From assembly GCF_019084075.1 (NCBI RefSeq), contig NZ_JAHREN010000001.1, positions 2,019,501 to 2,083,500 of the forward strand: a stretch of DNA of 64,000 nt. The letters run 5' to 3'. The position numbers were made by a program, and so were the translations under genes. The stretch is from Siccirubricoccus sp. G192. Its GTDB lineage: Bacteria > Pseudomonadota > Alphaproteobacteria > Acetobacterales > Acetobacteraceae. Of the stretch, positions 17,711-27,253 are shown piece after piece (position 1 is the stretch's first letter; every line of letters starts with the position of its first letter). Below the pieces are notes generated by a model, which searched no databases, was not told the DNA's origin, and worked only from the letters and a program-made list of their open reading frames with translations.

Positions 17711-19816
17711 TGCTCGACCGATTCCTGAACCCGCGCCGCATCGCGCTGATCGGCGCCAGCGAGGGCACGGCCAAGATCGGCGGCCGCATCCTGCACACAA
17801 TGCTGGCGGTGGGCTGGCAGGGCGCCATCCATCCGGTGAACCGCAAGGGCGGCACCATCCACGGCCTGCCTGCCAGCCGCAGCATCGCGGAGGTGCCGGG
17901 GCCGGTGGATCTCGCGCTGATCGCGGTGCCGGCGCCGACCGTCGCCGCGGCGCTGGAGGAATGCGCGGCGGCCGGGGTGCCGGGCGCGGTGGTGTTCTCC
18001 TCCGGCTTCGCCGAAGCGGGGGAGGAGGGGGCGCGGCTGCAACGGGAGCTGGCCGAGGTGGCACGGCGCCTCGGCATCCGCGTGGCGGGGCCGAACGCCG
18101 AGGGTTTCTCCAACATCCATGCCGACCTCGCCGCCACCTTCAGCCCGGCGGTGCATGTGGAGAAGGGGCCGGACCGGCCGGGGCGCAACATCGCCATCGC
18201 CTCGCAGAGCGGCGGCCTCGGCTTCGCCTTCTACCAGCGCGGGCGGGGGCTGGACCTGTCCTTCAGCCACATCGTCTCGGTCGGCAACCAGGCGGACCTC
18301 ACCATCGCCGATTTCGCGCGGCACTTCGCGGAGGACCCGGCGGTGGGCGTGGTGATGCTCTATCTGGAGGGCATCCGCGACCCGGCCGGCTTCCTGGCCA
18401 TGGCGCGGGCGGCGGCGGCGCGGGGCAAGCCGGTGGTGGTGGCCAAGGCCGGGCGTTCCGAGGCCGGGCGGCAGGCGGCGGCCTCGCATACCGGGGCGTT
18501 GGCGGGCACGACCGCGGCCTGCGACGCGGTGTTCCGCCGCCACGGCATCCAGCGGGCGGATGACCAGGACGAGCTGCTGGATATCGCGGCGGGGCTCTCA
18601 CGGCATCCGCTGCCGAGCGGGCGGCGCGTCTGCCTCATCACCACCTCCGGCGGCGTGGCGGTCTGGATGACCGATGCCTGCGGCCGCTTCGGGCTGGAGG
18701 TGCCGGGAATTGCCGCCCGAATTCCAGGCGCGGGTGCGGCAGGAGATTCCGCATTACGGCGCGGCGCGGAACCCGGTGGATGTCACGGCGCAGGGCATGA
18801 GCGGGCTGCTCGGCTGCCTTTCCATCCTGTATGACGCGCCGAATATCGACGCCTTCATCATCGCCGGCTCCTTCGCGCATGAGGGGCGGCTGCTGCGCGA
18901 GGGCGCGGGCCTGGCGGAGATCGCGCGGCGCGGCGGCAAGCCGGTGCTGTTCTACAGCTATTCGGTGATCTCCGAGGCATCGAAGCGCCTCTTCGCCGAA
19001 CTCGACCTGCATTGCTTCCCCAGCATGACCGGCGCCGTGCGGGCGCTGCGGGCGTTGGTGGACCAGGCGGAATTCCAGGCGCGCGGCCCGGTGCCATTGC
19101 CGGAAGAGCCGCCGCTGCCGGAAGCGGCGCTGCGGCTGTTGCAGGGGCAGGGCGCACTGACGGAACATGCGAGCCGCGCCCTGCTCGCCGCCTGCGGCCT
19201 GGCGCTGCCGCCGGAACGCCTGGCGCGCGATGCGGCGGAAGCGGCGGCGGTGGCCGGGGCGATCGGCTTCCCGGTGGCGCTGAAGATCCAGTCCCGCGGC
19301 ATCCCGCACAAGACCGAGGCCGGCGGCGTGGCGCTCAACCTCGCGGATGCGGCAGCGGTGCGCGACGCCTTCACCCGCATGATGGACTCCGTGCGCCACC
19401 ATGCGCCTGACGCGGTGATCGAGGGCGTGTCGGTGCAGCGCATGGCGCCGCGCGGCGTGGAATGCATCATCGGCCTGACGCGGGATGCGGATTTCGGGCC
19501 GATGGTGCTCTGCGGCCTCGGCGGCATCCATGCCGAGGTGCTGGCCGATACGGTGCTTGCGCCCTGCCCGGTCAGTGTCGTGGAGGCGCGGGAGATGATC
19601 CTGTCGCTGCGTGGCGCCAGGCTGCTCACCGGCGCGCGCGGCGCCCCGCCTGCGGATGTCGAGGCGCTGGCGGCGCTGCTGGCGCGCATCTCGGAGATCG
19701 GCGTCGCCGCCGGGCCGCGCCTCAAGGAACTGGACCTGAACCCCGTCATCGTGCACCCGGAAGGCCAGGGCGTCTCCATCGCCGATGCCCTCGCGGTGCT
19801 GGAGGAAACCGCATGA
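17710..19816 (+). CDS. NDP-forming acyl-CoA synthetase, fused alpha-beta (frameshifted as sequenced)
   Basis: A 701-residue acyl-CoA synthetase of the acetate-CoA ligase (ADP-forming) superfamily. The CoA-binding Rossmann domain (IALIGASEGTAKIGG), the succinyl-CoA synthetase-like domain (ASQSGGLGFA, then SHTGALAGT) and the C-terminal ATP-grasp domain (VALKIQSRGIPHKTEAGGV) are in the usual order. The frame breaks at GGG (18705-18707) beside AATTG; two Gs restore EVPELPPEFQARVRQEIP. It probably activates the acid that the flanking dehydrogenases and hydratase oxidise; the acid is unknown. Confidence 0.92.
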
Positions 19817-20605
19817 GCGAGCTTCTGTTCGAGACCACCGGCGGCATCGCCACCATCACCCTGAACCGGCCGGATTCCGGCAATGCCTTCACCACCGAGA
19901 TGCTGGCCGCCTGGGAGGCCGCGCTTCGCGAATGCATCCTGGATGACGCCATCCGCGCCGTGGTGCTGACCGGGGCGGGGCGCATCTTCTGCTCCGGCGG
20001 CGATGTGAAGCGCATGGCGAAGAATTCAGCCGGCGGGCAGCAGCCCTGGGACCGGCGCAAATACCTCACCGACCATGTGCACCGCATTCCCTTGACGCTG
20101 ATGGAGCTCGACAAGCCCTATATCGTCGCGGTGAACGGCGCGGCCACGGGGGCCGGCATGGACATGGCGCTGATGGGCGACCTGCGCATCGCCGCCGAGA
20201 GCGCGCGTTTCGCCGAGACCTATATCAAGGTGGGTTTCGTCGCCGGCGATGGCGGCGCCTGGATGCTGCCGCGGCTGATCGGCCAGCCCAAGGCTCTGGA
20301 AATGCTCTGGACCGGCGATTTCGTCTCGGCGCAGGAGGCCGAGCGGATCGGCCTGGTGAACCGCGTGGTGCCGGATGCGGGAATTGATGGACGCCACCCG
20401 CGCCCTGGCCGAGCGCCTGGCCAATGGCCCGACCGTGGCGATCCGGCTGATGAAGCGCATGGTGCAGCAGGGCGCCGGCAGCGATTTCCGCAGCGCGCTG
20501 GACTTCGCCGCCTCCTGCGCCGCCATCGCCGCCAGCACCGAGGACCACCGCGAAGCGACCCGCGCCTTCGCCGAGAAGCGCAAGCCCGCGTTCACGGGCC
20601 GATGA
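19813..20605 (+). CDS. Enoyl-CoA hydratase/isomerase (frameshifted as sequenced)
   Basis: A crotonase-fold protein of 263 residues when corrected. The oxyanion-hole segments are ICSG-like (IFCSGGDVKRM) and NGAATGAGMDMAL; glutamate-like catalytic positions fall in the AETYIKVGF region. The frame breaks at GGG (20379-20381) beside AATTG; two Gs restore VVPDAELMDATRALAERLAN. The start overlaps the synthetase stop (ATGA). Hydration of the enoyl-CoA made by the dehydrogenase pair is the natural role, but isomerase or lyase members look alike. Confidence 0.9.
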
Positions 20606-20680
20606 CCCGCCGCACCCTGGCGGGGAATCCCGCCCGGCCCCAGGACTTCCCGACCATCTGAGGACAGGAGAACCCAAGCG

Positions 20681-21466
20681 ATGCTCGACAGCACCGAATA
20701 CCGAATCCCCTCCATGCGCCACAAGGTCAGCGCCGCCGAATGGCAGGCCCGGGTCGATCTCGCCGCCTGCTATCGCCTGGTCGACCTCTACCACATGAGC
20801 GACCTGATCGCGAACCACGTCTCTGTCCGCGTGCCGGGCGAGGACACTTTCCTGATCAATCCCTACGGGATGCTCTATGAGGAGATCTCCGCCTCCTCGC
20901 TGATCAAGATCGACTATGACGGCAACGTGGTGCTGAAGCCGGAATTCCCCGGCACCGATTACGGCGTGAACCGCGCCGGCTTCGTCATCCATTCGGCGAT
21001 CCACAAGGCGAAGCACGAGATCGCCTGCGTGGCGCATACCCATACCTGGCCGGGCATGGCGGTCTCGACGCTGGAATGCGGGCTGATCCCGAACACCCAG
21101 ACCAGCATGCGCTTCGCCCATATCAGCTATCACGACTTCAACGGCGTGGTGCTCGACCTTTCCGAGCAGGAGCGGCTGGTGCGCGACCTCGGCGACAACA
21201 ACGCCATGATCCTGCGCAACCATGGCCTGCTGACGGTGGGCAACACCATCCCCGAGTGCTTCAACGCGCTGCACCGGCTGGAACTGTCCTGCAAGACGCA
21301 GATCGCGGCGATGTCCTGCAACAGCCCGATGATCAAGTTGCCGCAGGATGTGGTCGAGAAGACCTACATGAACTACCAGCCGCAGACCCGCCGCCCCTTC
21401 GGCGTGCTCGACTGGCCGGCACTGCTGCGCAAGCTGGACCGGATCGACCCGAGCTATCGGGACTGA
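20681..21466 (+). CDS. Class II aldolase/adducin-family protein
   Basis: An intact 261-residue class II aldolase/adducin fold protein, a zinc enzyme family that cleaves or epimerises sugar phosphates or decarboxylates related acids. The zinc histidine pair is in VAHTHTWPG, and RNHGLLTVG supplies the third histidine region; INPYGMLYEEI is the usual substrate loop. Seventy-six bases separate it from the hydratase, with AGGACAGGAGAA as ribosome site. In this operon it may handle a hydroxy- or keto-acid; no specific substrate can be read from the sequence. Confidence 0.9.
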   Translation: MLDSTEYRIPSMRHKVSAAEWQARVDLAACYRLVDLYHMSDLIANHVSVRVPGEDTFLINPYGMLYEEISASSLIKIDYDGNVVLKPEFPGTDYGVNRAGFVIHSAIHKAKHEIACVAHTHTWPGMAVSTLECGLIPNTQTSMRFAHISYHDFNGVVLDLSEQERLVRDLGDNNAMILRNHGLLTVGNTIPECFNALHRLELSCKTQIAAMSCNSPMIKLPQDVVEKTYMNYQPQTRRPFGVLDWPALLRKLDRIDPSYRD

Positions 21467-21491
21467 TGCCGTCCGATCGGCGGAGGGCGCC

Positions 21492-22529
21492 ATGCCCGGA
21501 GCCGTGAATCGGCCGGCCACGGGCGCCTTGCAGGTTCTGCTGTCCGATGTCGCGGCGCGGCGGCATGGCGAGGCGATCCTCGCCGCCGCGCCGGGGGCGG
21601 TGCTGCTGCCGGCGGCGCCCGAAGGGGCGCTGCCGGACACCGCCGGCGTCGAGGTCGCCTTCGTCTCGCGCGACCTCTTTGTCGGCGGCACGCGGCATCA
21701 GCTCACCGCGCGCTTCCGCCGCTTCATCGAGCTGCTGAAGGCGGCGCCCGACCTGCGCTGGGTGCAGACCTTCTCCGCCGGCACCGACATGGTGGCCTAT
21801 CAGGAGATGCTGGCGCGCGGGCTGCTGCTCACCAATGCCGCCGGCGCCAGCGCCCCCGCGGTGGCGCAGACGGCCGTCACCGGCCTCATGGCGCTGGCCC
21901 GCGGCTTCCCGCGCGCGGCGGAGGCGCAGCGGCGGCATGCCTGGGAACCGCTCTATACCGGCGCGGAGCCGCGCGATGTGGAGGGCCAGGCGGCGCTCGT
22001 CATCGGCACCGGGCCGATCGGGCAGGAGATCGGCCGGCTCTGCCGCGCCTTCAGGCTCCGCACCACCGGGATGCGGCGCGATCCTGCGGCGGGCATCCCG
22101 CCGGGCTTCGATGCCGTGGCCGGCTTCGCCGAACTGCCGGACCTGCTGCCGCGCACGGCATGGCTGATCCTCGCCTGTCCGCTCACCGAAAGCACGCGCG
22201 GCCTGATCGACGCGTGCGTGCTGGCCCTGCTGCCGCGGGGCTCGCATCTGGTGAATGTCTCGCGCGGCGGCGTGGTGGTGGAGGCGGATCTGCTGGCGGC
22301 GCTGCGGTCCGACCAATTGGCCGGCGCCTTCCTCGATGTCTTCACCATGGAGCCGCTGCCGGCCGAGAGCCCCTTCTGGGACCAGCCCAATGTCATCGTC
22401 TCGCCGCATAGCGCCGCCGCCTCGGACGGGCTGCCGGCGAGGGTGGCAAGGATCTTCTGCGACAACCTGGCGCGCTGGCGGCGGGGCGAGGCGCTGCGTA
22501 ACCTGGTGCCGCGCCCTGCGGGAGTTTGA
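21492..22529 (+). CDS. D-2-hydroxyacid dehydrogenase, NAD(P)-binding
   Basis: A 345-residue member of the D-isomer 2-hydroxyacid dehydrogenase family, which interconverts 2-ketoacids and D-2-hydroxyacids in the cytoplasm. The Rossmann motif is GTGPIGQEIGRLCRAF, followed by the strand-loop ILACPLTESTRGLID and NVSRGGVVVEADLL. The usual catalytic histidine near the C-terminus is in NVIVSPHSAAAS. The N-terminal 15 residues are divergent and a later start is possible. It follows the aldolase by 25 bases. Confidence 0.9.
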   Translation: MPGAVNRPATGALQVLLSDVAARRHGEAILAAAPGAVLLPAAPEGALPDTAGVEVAFVSRDLFVGGTRHQLTARFRRFIELLKAAPDLRWVQTFSAGTDMVAYQEMLARGLLLTNAAGASAPAVAQTAVTGLMALARGFPRAAEAQRRHAWEPLYTGAEPRDVEGQAALVIGTGPIGQEIGRLCRAFRLRTTGMRRDPAAGIPPGFDAVAGFAELPDLLPRTAWLILACPLTESTRGLIDACVLALLPRGSHLVNVSRGGVVVEADLLAALRSDQLAGAFLDVFTMEPLPAESPFWDQPNVIVSPHSAAASDGLPARVARIFCDNLARWRRGEALRNLVPRPAGV

Positions 22530-22601
22530 ATGCCGGCGCTGCGGAAAGCCGCCTAGGCTGCGCCCGGACAGCCCCTGATCGGAAGGCCGAGGATGCACGC
22601 C

Positions 22602-23567
22602 ATGCAGCGACGCCATGTCACCGCGGCCATGATCGCCCTGCTCGGGGGAGCAGGCGCGATGGCGCAGGAGGCTTTCCCGAACCGCCCGGTCCGCCTGGTG
22701 GTGGGCTTCCCGCCGGGGGCCGCGGTCGATCTCGGCGCGCGGCTGCTGGGCCGGGCCTTGCAGGGGCCGCTCGGCCAGCCGGTGGTGGTGGAGAACCGGC
22801 CCGGCGCTGCCAGCGGCATCGCCGCCGAGCAGACTGCCCGCGCGGTGCCGGATGGCCATGCGATCTTCACCGCCAATGTCGCCAATGCCATCAATGCCGT
22901 GCTGCAGCCGAACCCGGGATTCGAGCTGCTGCGCGACCTGCTGCCGGTGGCCGGGGTCGGGCAGGTGCCGAATATCCTGGTGGCGCATCCCTCGCTCAAC
23001 CTGCGCAGCGTGGCGGACCTGGTCGCCGCGGCGCGGGCGCGGCCGGACGGAATCTTCTTCGGCTCCTCCGGCATCGGCACCTCGCCGCATCTCTCGGGCG
23101 AGCTGTTCAACCAGATGGCCGGGGTGCGGCTCAGCCACGTGCCCTATCAGGGCAGCCCGCAGGCGGTGACGGATCTGCTGGCGGGGCGGGTCGGGGTGAT
23201 GTTCTCCCCCGCCTCCAGCGTGCGTGGCGCCATCGAGTCCGGGCGGCTGGTGGGGCTGGCCTCCACCGCCGCCGCCCGCAGCGCCGCGGCGCTGGATCTG
23301 CCGACCATCGCGGAGTCAGGCTTTCCGGGCTTTGAAAGCTCGGTCTGGTTCGGGCTGATGGTCCCCTCCGGAACGCCGGCGCCGATCATCGCCCGGCTTG
23401 CCAGGCTGGTGCAGGAGGCGCTGACGGGGTCGGAATTGGCTGCGCAATTCGCCGAACAGGGGATCGATCCGCTGCCCCTCGGGCCGGACGCCTTCGGGCG
23501 TTTCATCGCGGCGGAGATGCGGAAATGGGCTGAAGTCGTGCAGGCCGCGGGCCTGCGCGCGAAGTGA
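22602..23567 (+). CDS. TctC/Bug-family solute-binding protein
   Basis: A 321-residue periplasmic binding protein of the tripartite tricarboxylate (Bug) type, with a signal peptide (AAMIALLGGAGAMA), PVRLVVGFPPGAAVDLGAR and HVPYQGSPQAVTDLLAGR, the two ligand-contacting regions of the family. Bug proteins bind small carboxylates and often act without adjacent TctA/TctB membrane subunits, as here. Its place in the catabolic cluster suggests it captures the substrate. The ATG at 22593 is an alternative start. The final codons and stop are duplicated downstream (see repeat). Confidence 0.93.
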   Translation: MQRRHVTAAMIALLGGAGAMAQEAFPNRPVRLVVGFPPGAAVDLGARLLGRALQGPLGQPVVVENRPGAASGIAAEQTARAVPDGHAIFTANVANAINAVLQPNPGFELLRDLLPVAGVGQVPNILVAHPSLNLRSVADLVAAARARPDGIFFGSSGIGTSPHLSGELFNQMAGVRLSHVPYQGSPQAVTDLLAGRVGVMFSPASSVRGAIESGRLVGLASTAAARSAAALDLPTIAESGFPGFESSVWFGLMVPSGTPAPIIARLARLVQEALTGSELAAQFAEQGIDPLPLGPDAFGRFIAAEMRKWAEVVQAAGLRAK

Positions 23568-23602
23568 AATGATGCAGGCCACGGGCCTGCGCGCGAAGTG
23601 AA
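23539..23602. repeat. 30-bp direct repeat (period 34) containing a stop codon
   Basis: The 3' end of the Bug gene, including its TGA, is copied once 34 bases downstream with a single G-to-A change. The second copy ends 12 bases before the next gene, so it holds that gene's ribosome-binding region. Confidence 0.9.
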
Positions 23603-23614
23603 GGAGGCAGGGTG

Positions 23615-24139
23615 ATGGCGAAGCTGTTCGCGGCGGAATGCCGCGCATTCATCCAGGCGGTGGTGGAGAAGGCGGCGGCGATGCGGGTGCCCGTCTCGGT
23701 CGCGCTGGTCGGGCCGGAGGGCCACCTCATCGCCCTGGAACGCATGGACGAGGCCGGCTGGATCACCCCGGAAACCGCCTGGGCCAAGGCCCATACCATG
23801 TCGGCCTTCCGCAGCATGAGCCCGCGCTTCCAGGACGGGCTGGTGACGCAGCAATGGCTGCGCGAACGCAACCCGCAACTGGCGGTGAATGCCGCGGTCT
23901 TCACCGGCGGCAAGATCTTCATCTCCGGCGGCGCCGCGCCGGTCTTCAAGGGCGAGGAGATGGTCGGCGCCTATGGCATCAGCGGCGGCACCTCCGACCA
24001 GGACGAGGTGATGGGCCGCCATGCGCGGGAGAAACTCGGCTGGCAGCACCAACCCGCGACGGATGACACGCCGCAGGAGGTGAAGGACCACATCAACGCG
24101 ATCTATGAGCGCGTGGGGCTGGGCGAGCGGAAGCTGTAG
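23615..24139 (+). CDS. GlcG/HbpS-family protein
   Basis: A 174-residue protein of the GlcG/HbpS fold, seen in many catabolic operons and heme-binding in HbpS. Characteristic stretches are VSVALVGPEGHLIALERMD and GGAAPVFKGEEMVGAYGISGG. The C-terminus is longer than usual and ends with a helix (QEVKDHINAIYERVGLG). I chose the second of two adjacent ATGs, after GGAGGCAG. Its function in the cluster is unknown; a cofactor-sensing or accessory role is common but unproven. Confidence 0.88.
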   Translation: MAKLFAAECRAFIQAVVEKAAAMRVPVSVALVGPEGHLIALERMDEAGWITPETAWAKAHTMSAFRSMSPRFQDGLVTQQWLRERNPQLAVNAAVFTGGKIFISGGAAPVFKGEEMVGAYGISGGTSDQDEVMGRHAREKLGWQHQPATDDTPQEVKDHINAIYERVGLGERKL

Positions 24140-24148
24140 TCCAAACCG

Positions 24149-26152
24149 CTACCCCGTCCGCGCCAGCAGTTCCTGCACGGCGCGCTGCCAGGCTTCCCAG
24201 GCGGCATCGGCCGTGGCGCCGGCGCGTTCCGCCGCCAGGCTGGCCTGGTTCAGGCGGCGGCGGGCTTCCTCGCGTTCCGGCCCGGTGCGGTCCTCGGCGG
24301 CGGCGCGGGCGCGGGTGAGCACGGCCTCGGCGGCGAAATATTGCCGGATGGCGGCGCGGGCCGCATCCAGCAGGCGCCGCGTCTCGGCCAGCGACTGCAC
24401 CACCCCGGCCAGCGCCGCGCGGCCCGGCGCCTCGGCGGGCAGCCGCTCCAGCACCGTTTGCAGCGTCTCCAGGCTGCCGGGGCCGCCGGGCAGGCGGCGC
24501 AGGCTCTGCTCCAGGTCGATATCGCGCCAGCGCAGCAGCACCGGGTCGCCGAGGCCGGCATCCCAGAGCGGGATCTCCTGCCGCCCCTCGCGCTCCCAGG
24601 TGAAGCGGAGCGTGGTGGCGCTGCCGTCCAGCAGGGCCTCGTGACGGAGGCCGAAATCACCCTCGGCGCTGACGGTGAAGCGCGGCGTGGCGCCGGCCCG
24701 GCGGGGCAGGTCCACCACCAGCCGGCCCTTCGCGCCGTGCGGGTCCACCGCCAGTGCCACCTCCTCCCGCCGGACCGTGCCCACCACCACCAGGCTGCGC
24801 CGGAGTTCCACCCGCACGGGGCTCTCGCTGCGGGCATTGGCGGCGGAGAGCAGCACGTCACGGTCCCTGGCGAAGGCCAGGATGCGGCTCTCGCCCGGTG
24901 CCACGGCACGGATCTCCGCATCGCCGAGATAGCCGCCCGCTTCCGCCCCGGCCGCGCCATAGACCGTGGCCAGCCCGTCCGGCAGCACGGCGCCGCTGGT
25001 GTTCCGCAGCCGCACCGCCTGCAAGGGGTTCCGCGCCGCGAGGTCCTGCACCCACCAGAGGCGTTCGGCCGGCAGGGACGCATCGAGGAAGGGGAGGTTG
25101 GCCGTCTCACCGCTGCGCAGCGACACCGGCGCCGGCAGGGTGAAGGCGACGCGGCCCGCCGAACTGGCCGCCGCCGCCGGCGGCACCGCCGCCAACTGAT
25201 CGGCGAAGCGCGCCTCCGCCATGCCGGCGCCGCGGGCGGCCATGGGGCCAGGGGCGGGGGCGGCGGACATCGCCATGGCAGGAGGCGGCGGGCGGGGACC
25301 GGTATCGGGCTGCACCGCCACCCGCTCCGCGGCCCGCACCGGCAGCACCGGGCGCTCGACCAGGATCGGCGTATAGAGCGGCTGCCGGAAGGCGGCCGGA
25401 TTGCCGGAAACCAGCGCCAACCGCACCGCCTCCCAATCGGCGCCGGAGCGGTTCTCCACCACCGCCCAGCCCTGCAGCCGCGCCTCGCCCTCGCCGGCGG
25501 GCACCACCAGCCGCCAGGACGGCTTCCAGAGCGGCGCCCCGGCGACATAGGCGAAGCCCACCTCCCGCGCCTGGCCGGCGCCACGCAGGCGGATCTCGAC
25601 CAGGCGCTCATCGGCGCTGCGCGAGGCCGCCAGCGCCTCCGCCGCGCGGCCGAGCCGGAGGGCGAGGCCGGCCTCCACCAGCCGCACCTCCTCGCCCTCC
25701 CGCAGCACCAGCAGGCGGAGGCCCTGGGGCGTGACCAGCGCGATGCGCAGCCCGGCCTCGACCTCCTCCGCATCCGCCAGCCGGCCGCTGGCGCCGCCGG
25801 CCTCCACCGCCTGGCCGCGGAGTGCCCGCAGCAGAGAGGCGCGGTTCTCGAAATCCGCGGGGCGCAGCGGCAGGCCGCGGAAGGCCTCGGCTTCCAGGTC
25901 CTGGGCGGGCAGGCGTACCCCCTCGACCTGGCCGAGCGGGTCGCGGACCAGCAGGCTTTTCAGCAGGTCGTCCACATCCTCGACCGGGACGCGGAAGGTG
26001 ATGGCGGCATCGGGCGCCAGGCTGCCCAGGCGCCCGATCTGCATGAGGCCGGCATTGGAAAGGGTCACGCTGCGCACCGGCAATTCCACGGCGCCGGCCG
26101 GCAGGGCGAGCCAGATGGCGAGGCATGGCAGGAGGGGCAGGGTGCGACGCAT
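24149..26152 (-). CDS. Secreted DUF4139-domain protein
   Basis: A 667-residue protein with a signal peptide (LPLLPCLAIWLALPAGA). It resembles the DUF4139 (mucoidy-inhibitor-like) family: an N-terminal beta domain (VTLSNAGLMQIGRLG), a central DUF4139 region (EVGFAYVAGAPLWKPSWRLV, NRSGADWEAVRLALVSGNPA) and a C-terminal helical part with a possible coiled coil (LAETRRLLDAARAAIRQYFA). I chose the ATG at 26152 for the signal peptide. The function is not known. It is convergent with the GlcG gene (9 bases between stops) and divergent from a second Bug gene. Confidence 0.82.
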   Translation of the reverse strand: MRRTLPLLPCLAIWLALPAGAVELPVRSVTLSNAGLMQIGRLGSLAPDAAITFRVPVEDVDDLLKSLLVRDPLGQVEGVRLPAQDLEAEAFRGLPLRPADFENRASLLRALRGQAVEAGGASGRLADAEEVEAGLRIALVTPQGLRLLVLREGEEVRLVEAGLALRLGRAAEALAASRSADERLVEIRLRGAGQAREVGFAYVAGAPLWKPSWRLVVPAGEGEARLQGWAVVENRSGADWEAVRLALVSGNPAAFRQPLYTPILVERPVLPVRAAERVAVQPDTGPRPPPPAMAMSAAPAPGPMAARGAGMAEARFADQLAAVPPAAAASSAGRVAFTLPAPVSLRSGETANLPFLDASLPAERLWWVQDLAARNPLQAVRLRNTSGAVLPDGLATVYGAAGAEAGGYLGDAEIRAVAPGESRILAFARDRDVLLSAANARSESPVRVELRRSLVVVGTVRREEVALAVDPHGAKGRLVVDLPRRAGATPRFTVSAEGDFGLRHEALLDGSATTLRFTWEREGRQEIPLWDAGLGDPVLLRWRDIDLEQSLRRLPGGPGSLETLQTVLERLPAEAPGRAALAGVVQSLAETRRLLDAARAAIRQYFAAEAVLTRARAAAEDRTGPEREEARRRLNQASLAAERAGATADAAWEAWQRAVQELLARTG

Positions 26153-26271
26153 GCGAAGGGGCCTTGGCCGGTGGCGGGACAGCGAGGCTAGCACCGGACT
26201 GTGGCGCTTGCTTGACCGCGGGGCCCTGGCGCGGCTTGGCTGTCGGCACAACGAAATCCGGGAGGAATGCC

Positions 26272-27250
26272 ATGCCCCTAGGCTGGACCGCGCCGCTGCT
26301 GGCGCTGCTTGCCCTGCTCTGGCCTGTGCCGGGGCCTGCGCAAACGCCGCCAGCCTGGCCCACGGAACGCCCGGTGCGGCTCATCATCGCCTGGCCGCCC
26401 GGCGGCACCACGGATTTCGTGACGCGGCTCTATGCCCGGCAATTGGGCGAGGCGCTGGGCCAGTCCTTCGTGGTGGAGAACCGGCCGGGTGGCGGCGGCA
26501 GCATCGCCTGGCGGGCTGTGGCCGGGGCACGGCCGGATGGCTACACCCTGCTGCTTTCCGAGAATTCGATCGCCACCGCGGTGCCGCTGATGCCCGATCT
26601 CGGCCTCGACATGCGCCGCGATTTCACGCCGCTCGCCCTGCTGGTGGACTACCCCTCGGTGCTCGCCGTGCCTGCCGCCTTCCCGGCCCGCAACCTGGCG
26701 GAGTTGCTGGCGCAGGCGCGCAGCCGGCCGGGGGAGCTGAATTTCGGCTCCATGGGCAATGGCAGCTCGCCGCATCTCTACATGGAGGTGCTGCAGGACC
26801 TGGCGCAATCCCGCATGACGCATGTGCCCTATCGCGGCATGGGCCCGGCCTTCAACGACCTGATCGCCGGGCGGCTGCAAGTGGTGGTGGCGGCGCCGCC
26901 CACCGTGCTCGGCGCGGTGCGCGGCGGCACCGTGCGGGTGCTGGCCATCGGCACCGCCGGCGGGCGGATTCCGGCGTTGCCGGATGCGCCCACGCTGCGC
27001 GAATCCGGCATCGATTTCGCCTATAGCTACTGGTACGGGCTGTTCGGCCCGAAGGGGCTCGACCCCGCCATCGCCCCCCCGGGTGCTGGCCGCGGTGCAG
27101 GCGGTGAATGCCCTGCCGGAGGTGCAGGCGCGCTTCGCCGAACAGGGCGGCGTGCCGATCGGCCAGGACGGCGCCGCGCTCGGCCGCGTGCTGGAGGGCG
27201 AGCTGGAACGCTGGTCGGCGCTGGTGCGGGAGAAGGGCATCACGCCCTGA
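26272..27250 (+). CDS. TctC/Bug-family solute-binding protein (frameshifted as sequenced)
   Basis: A second Bug protein, 325 residues when corrected. It has a signal peptide (LLALLALLWPVPGPAQ), PVRLIIAWPPGGTTDFVTR and HVPYRGMGPAFNDLIAGR. The frame breaks at a C run of seven (27074-27080); six restores DPAIAPRVLAAVQAVNALPE. A GGGAGG ribosome site precedes the ATG. It is separate from the catabolic cluster and has no membrane subunits nearby, so its ligand cannot be inferred from context. Confidence 0.9.
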
Positions 27251-27253
27251 AGG

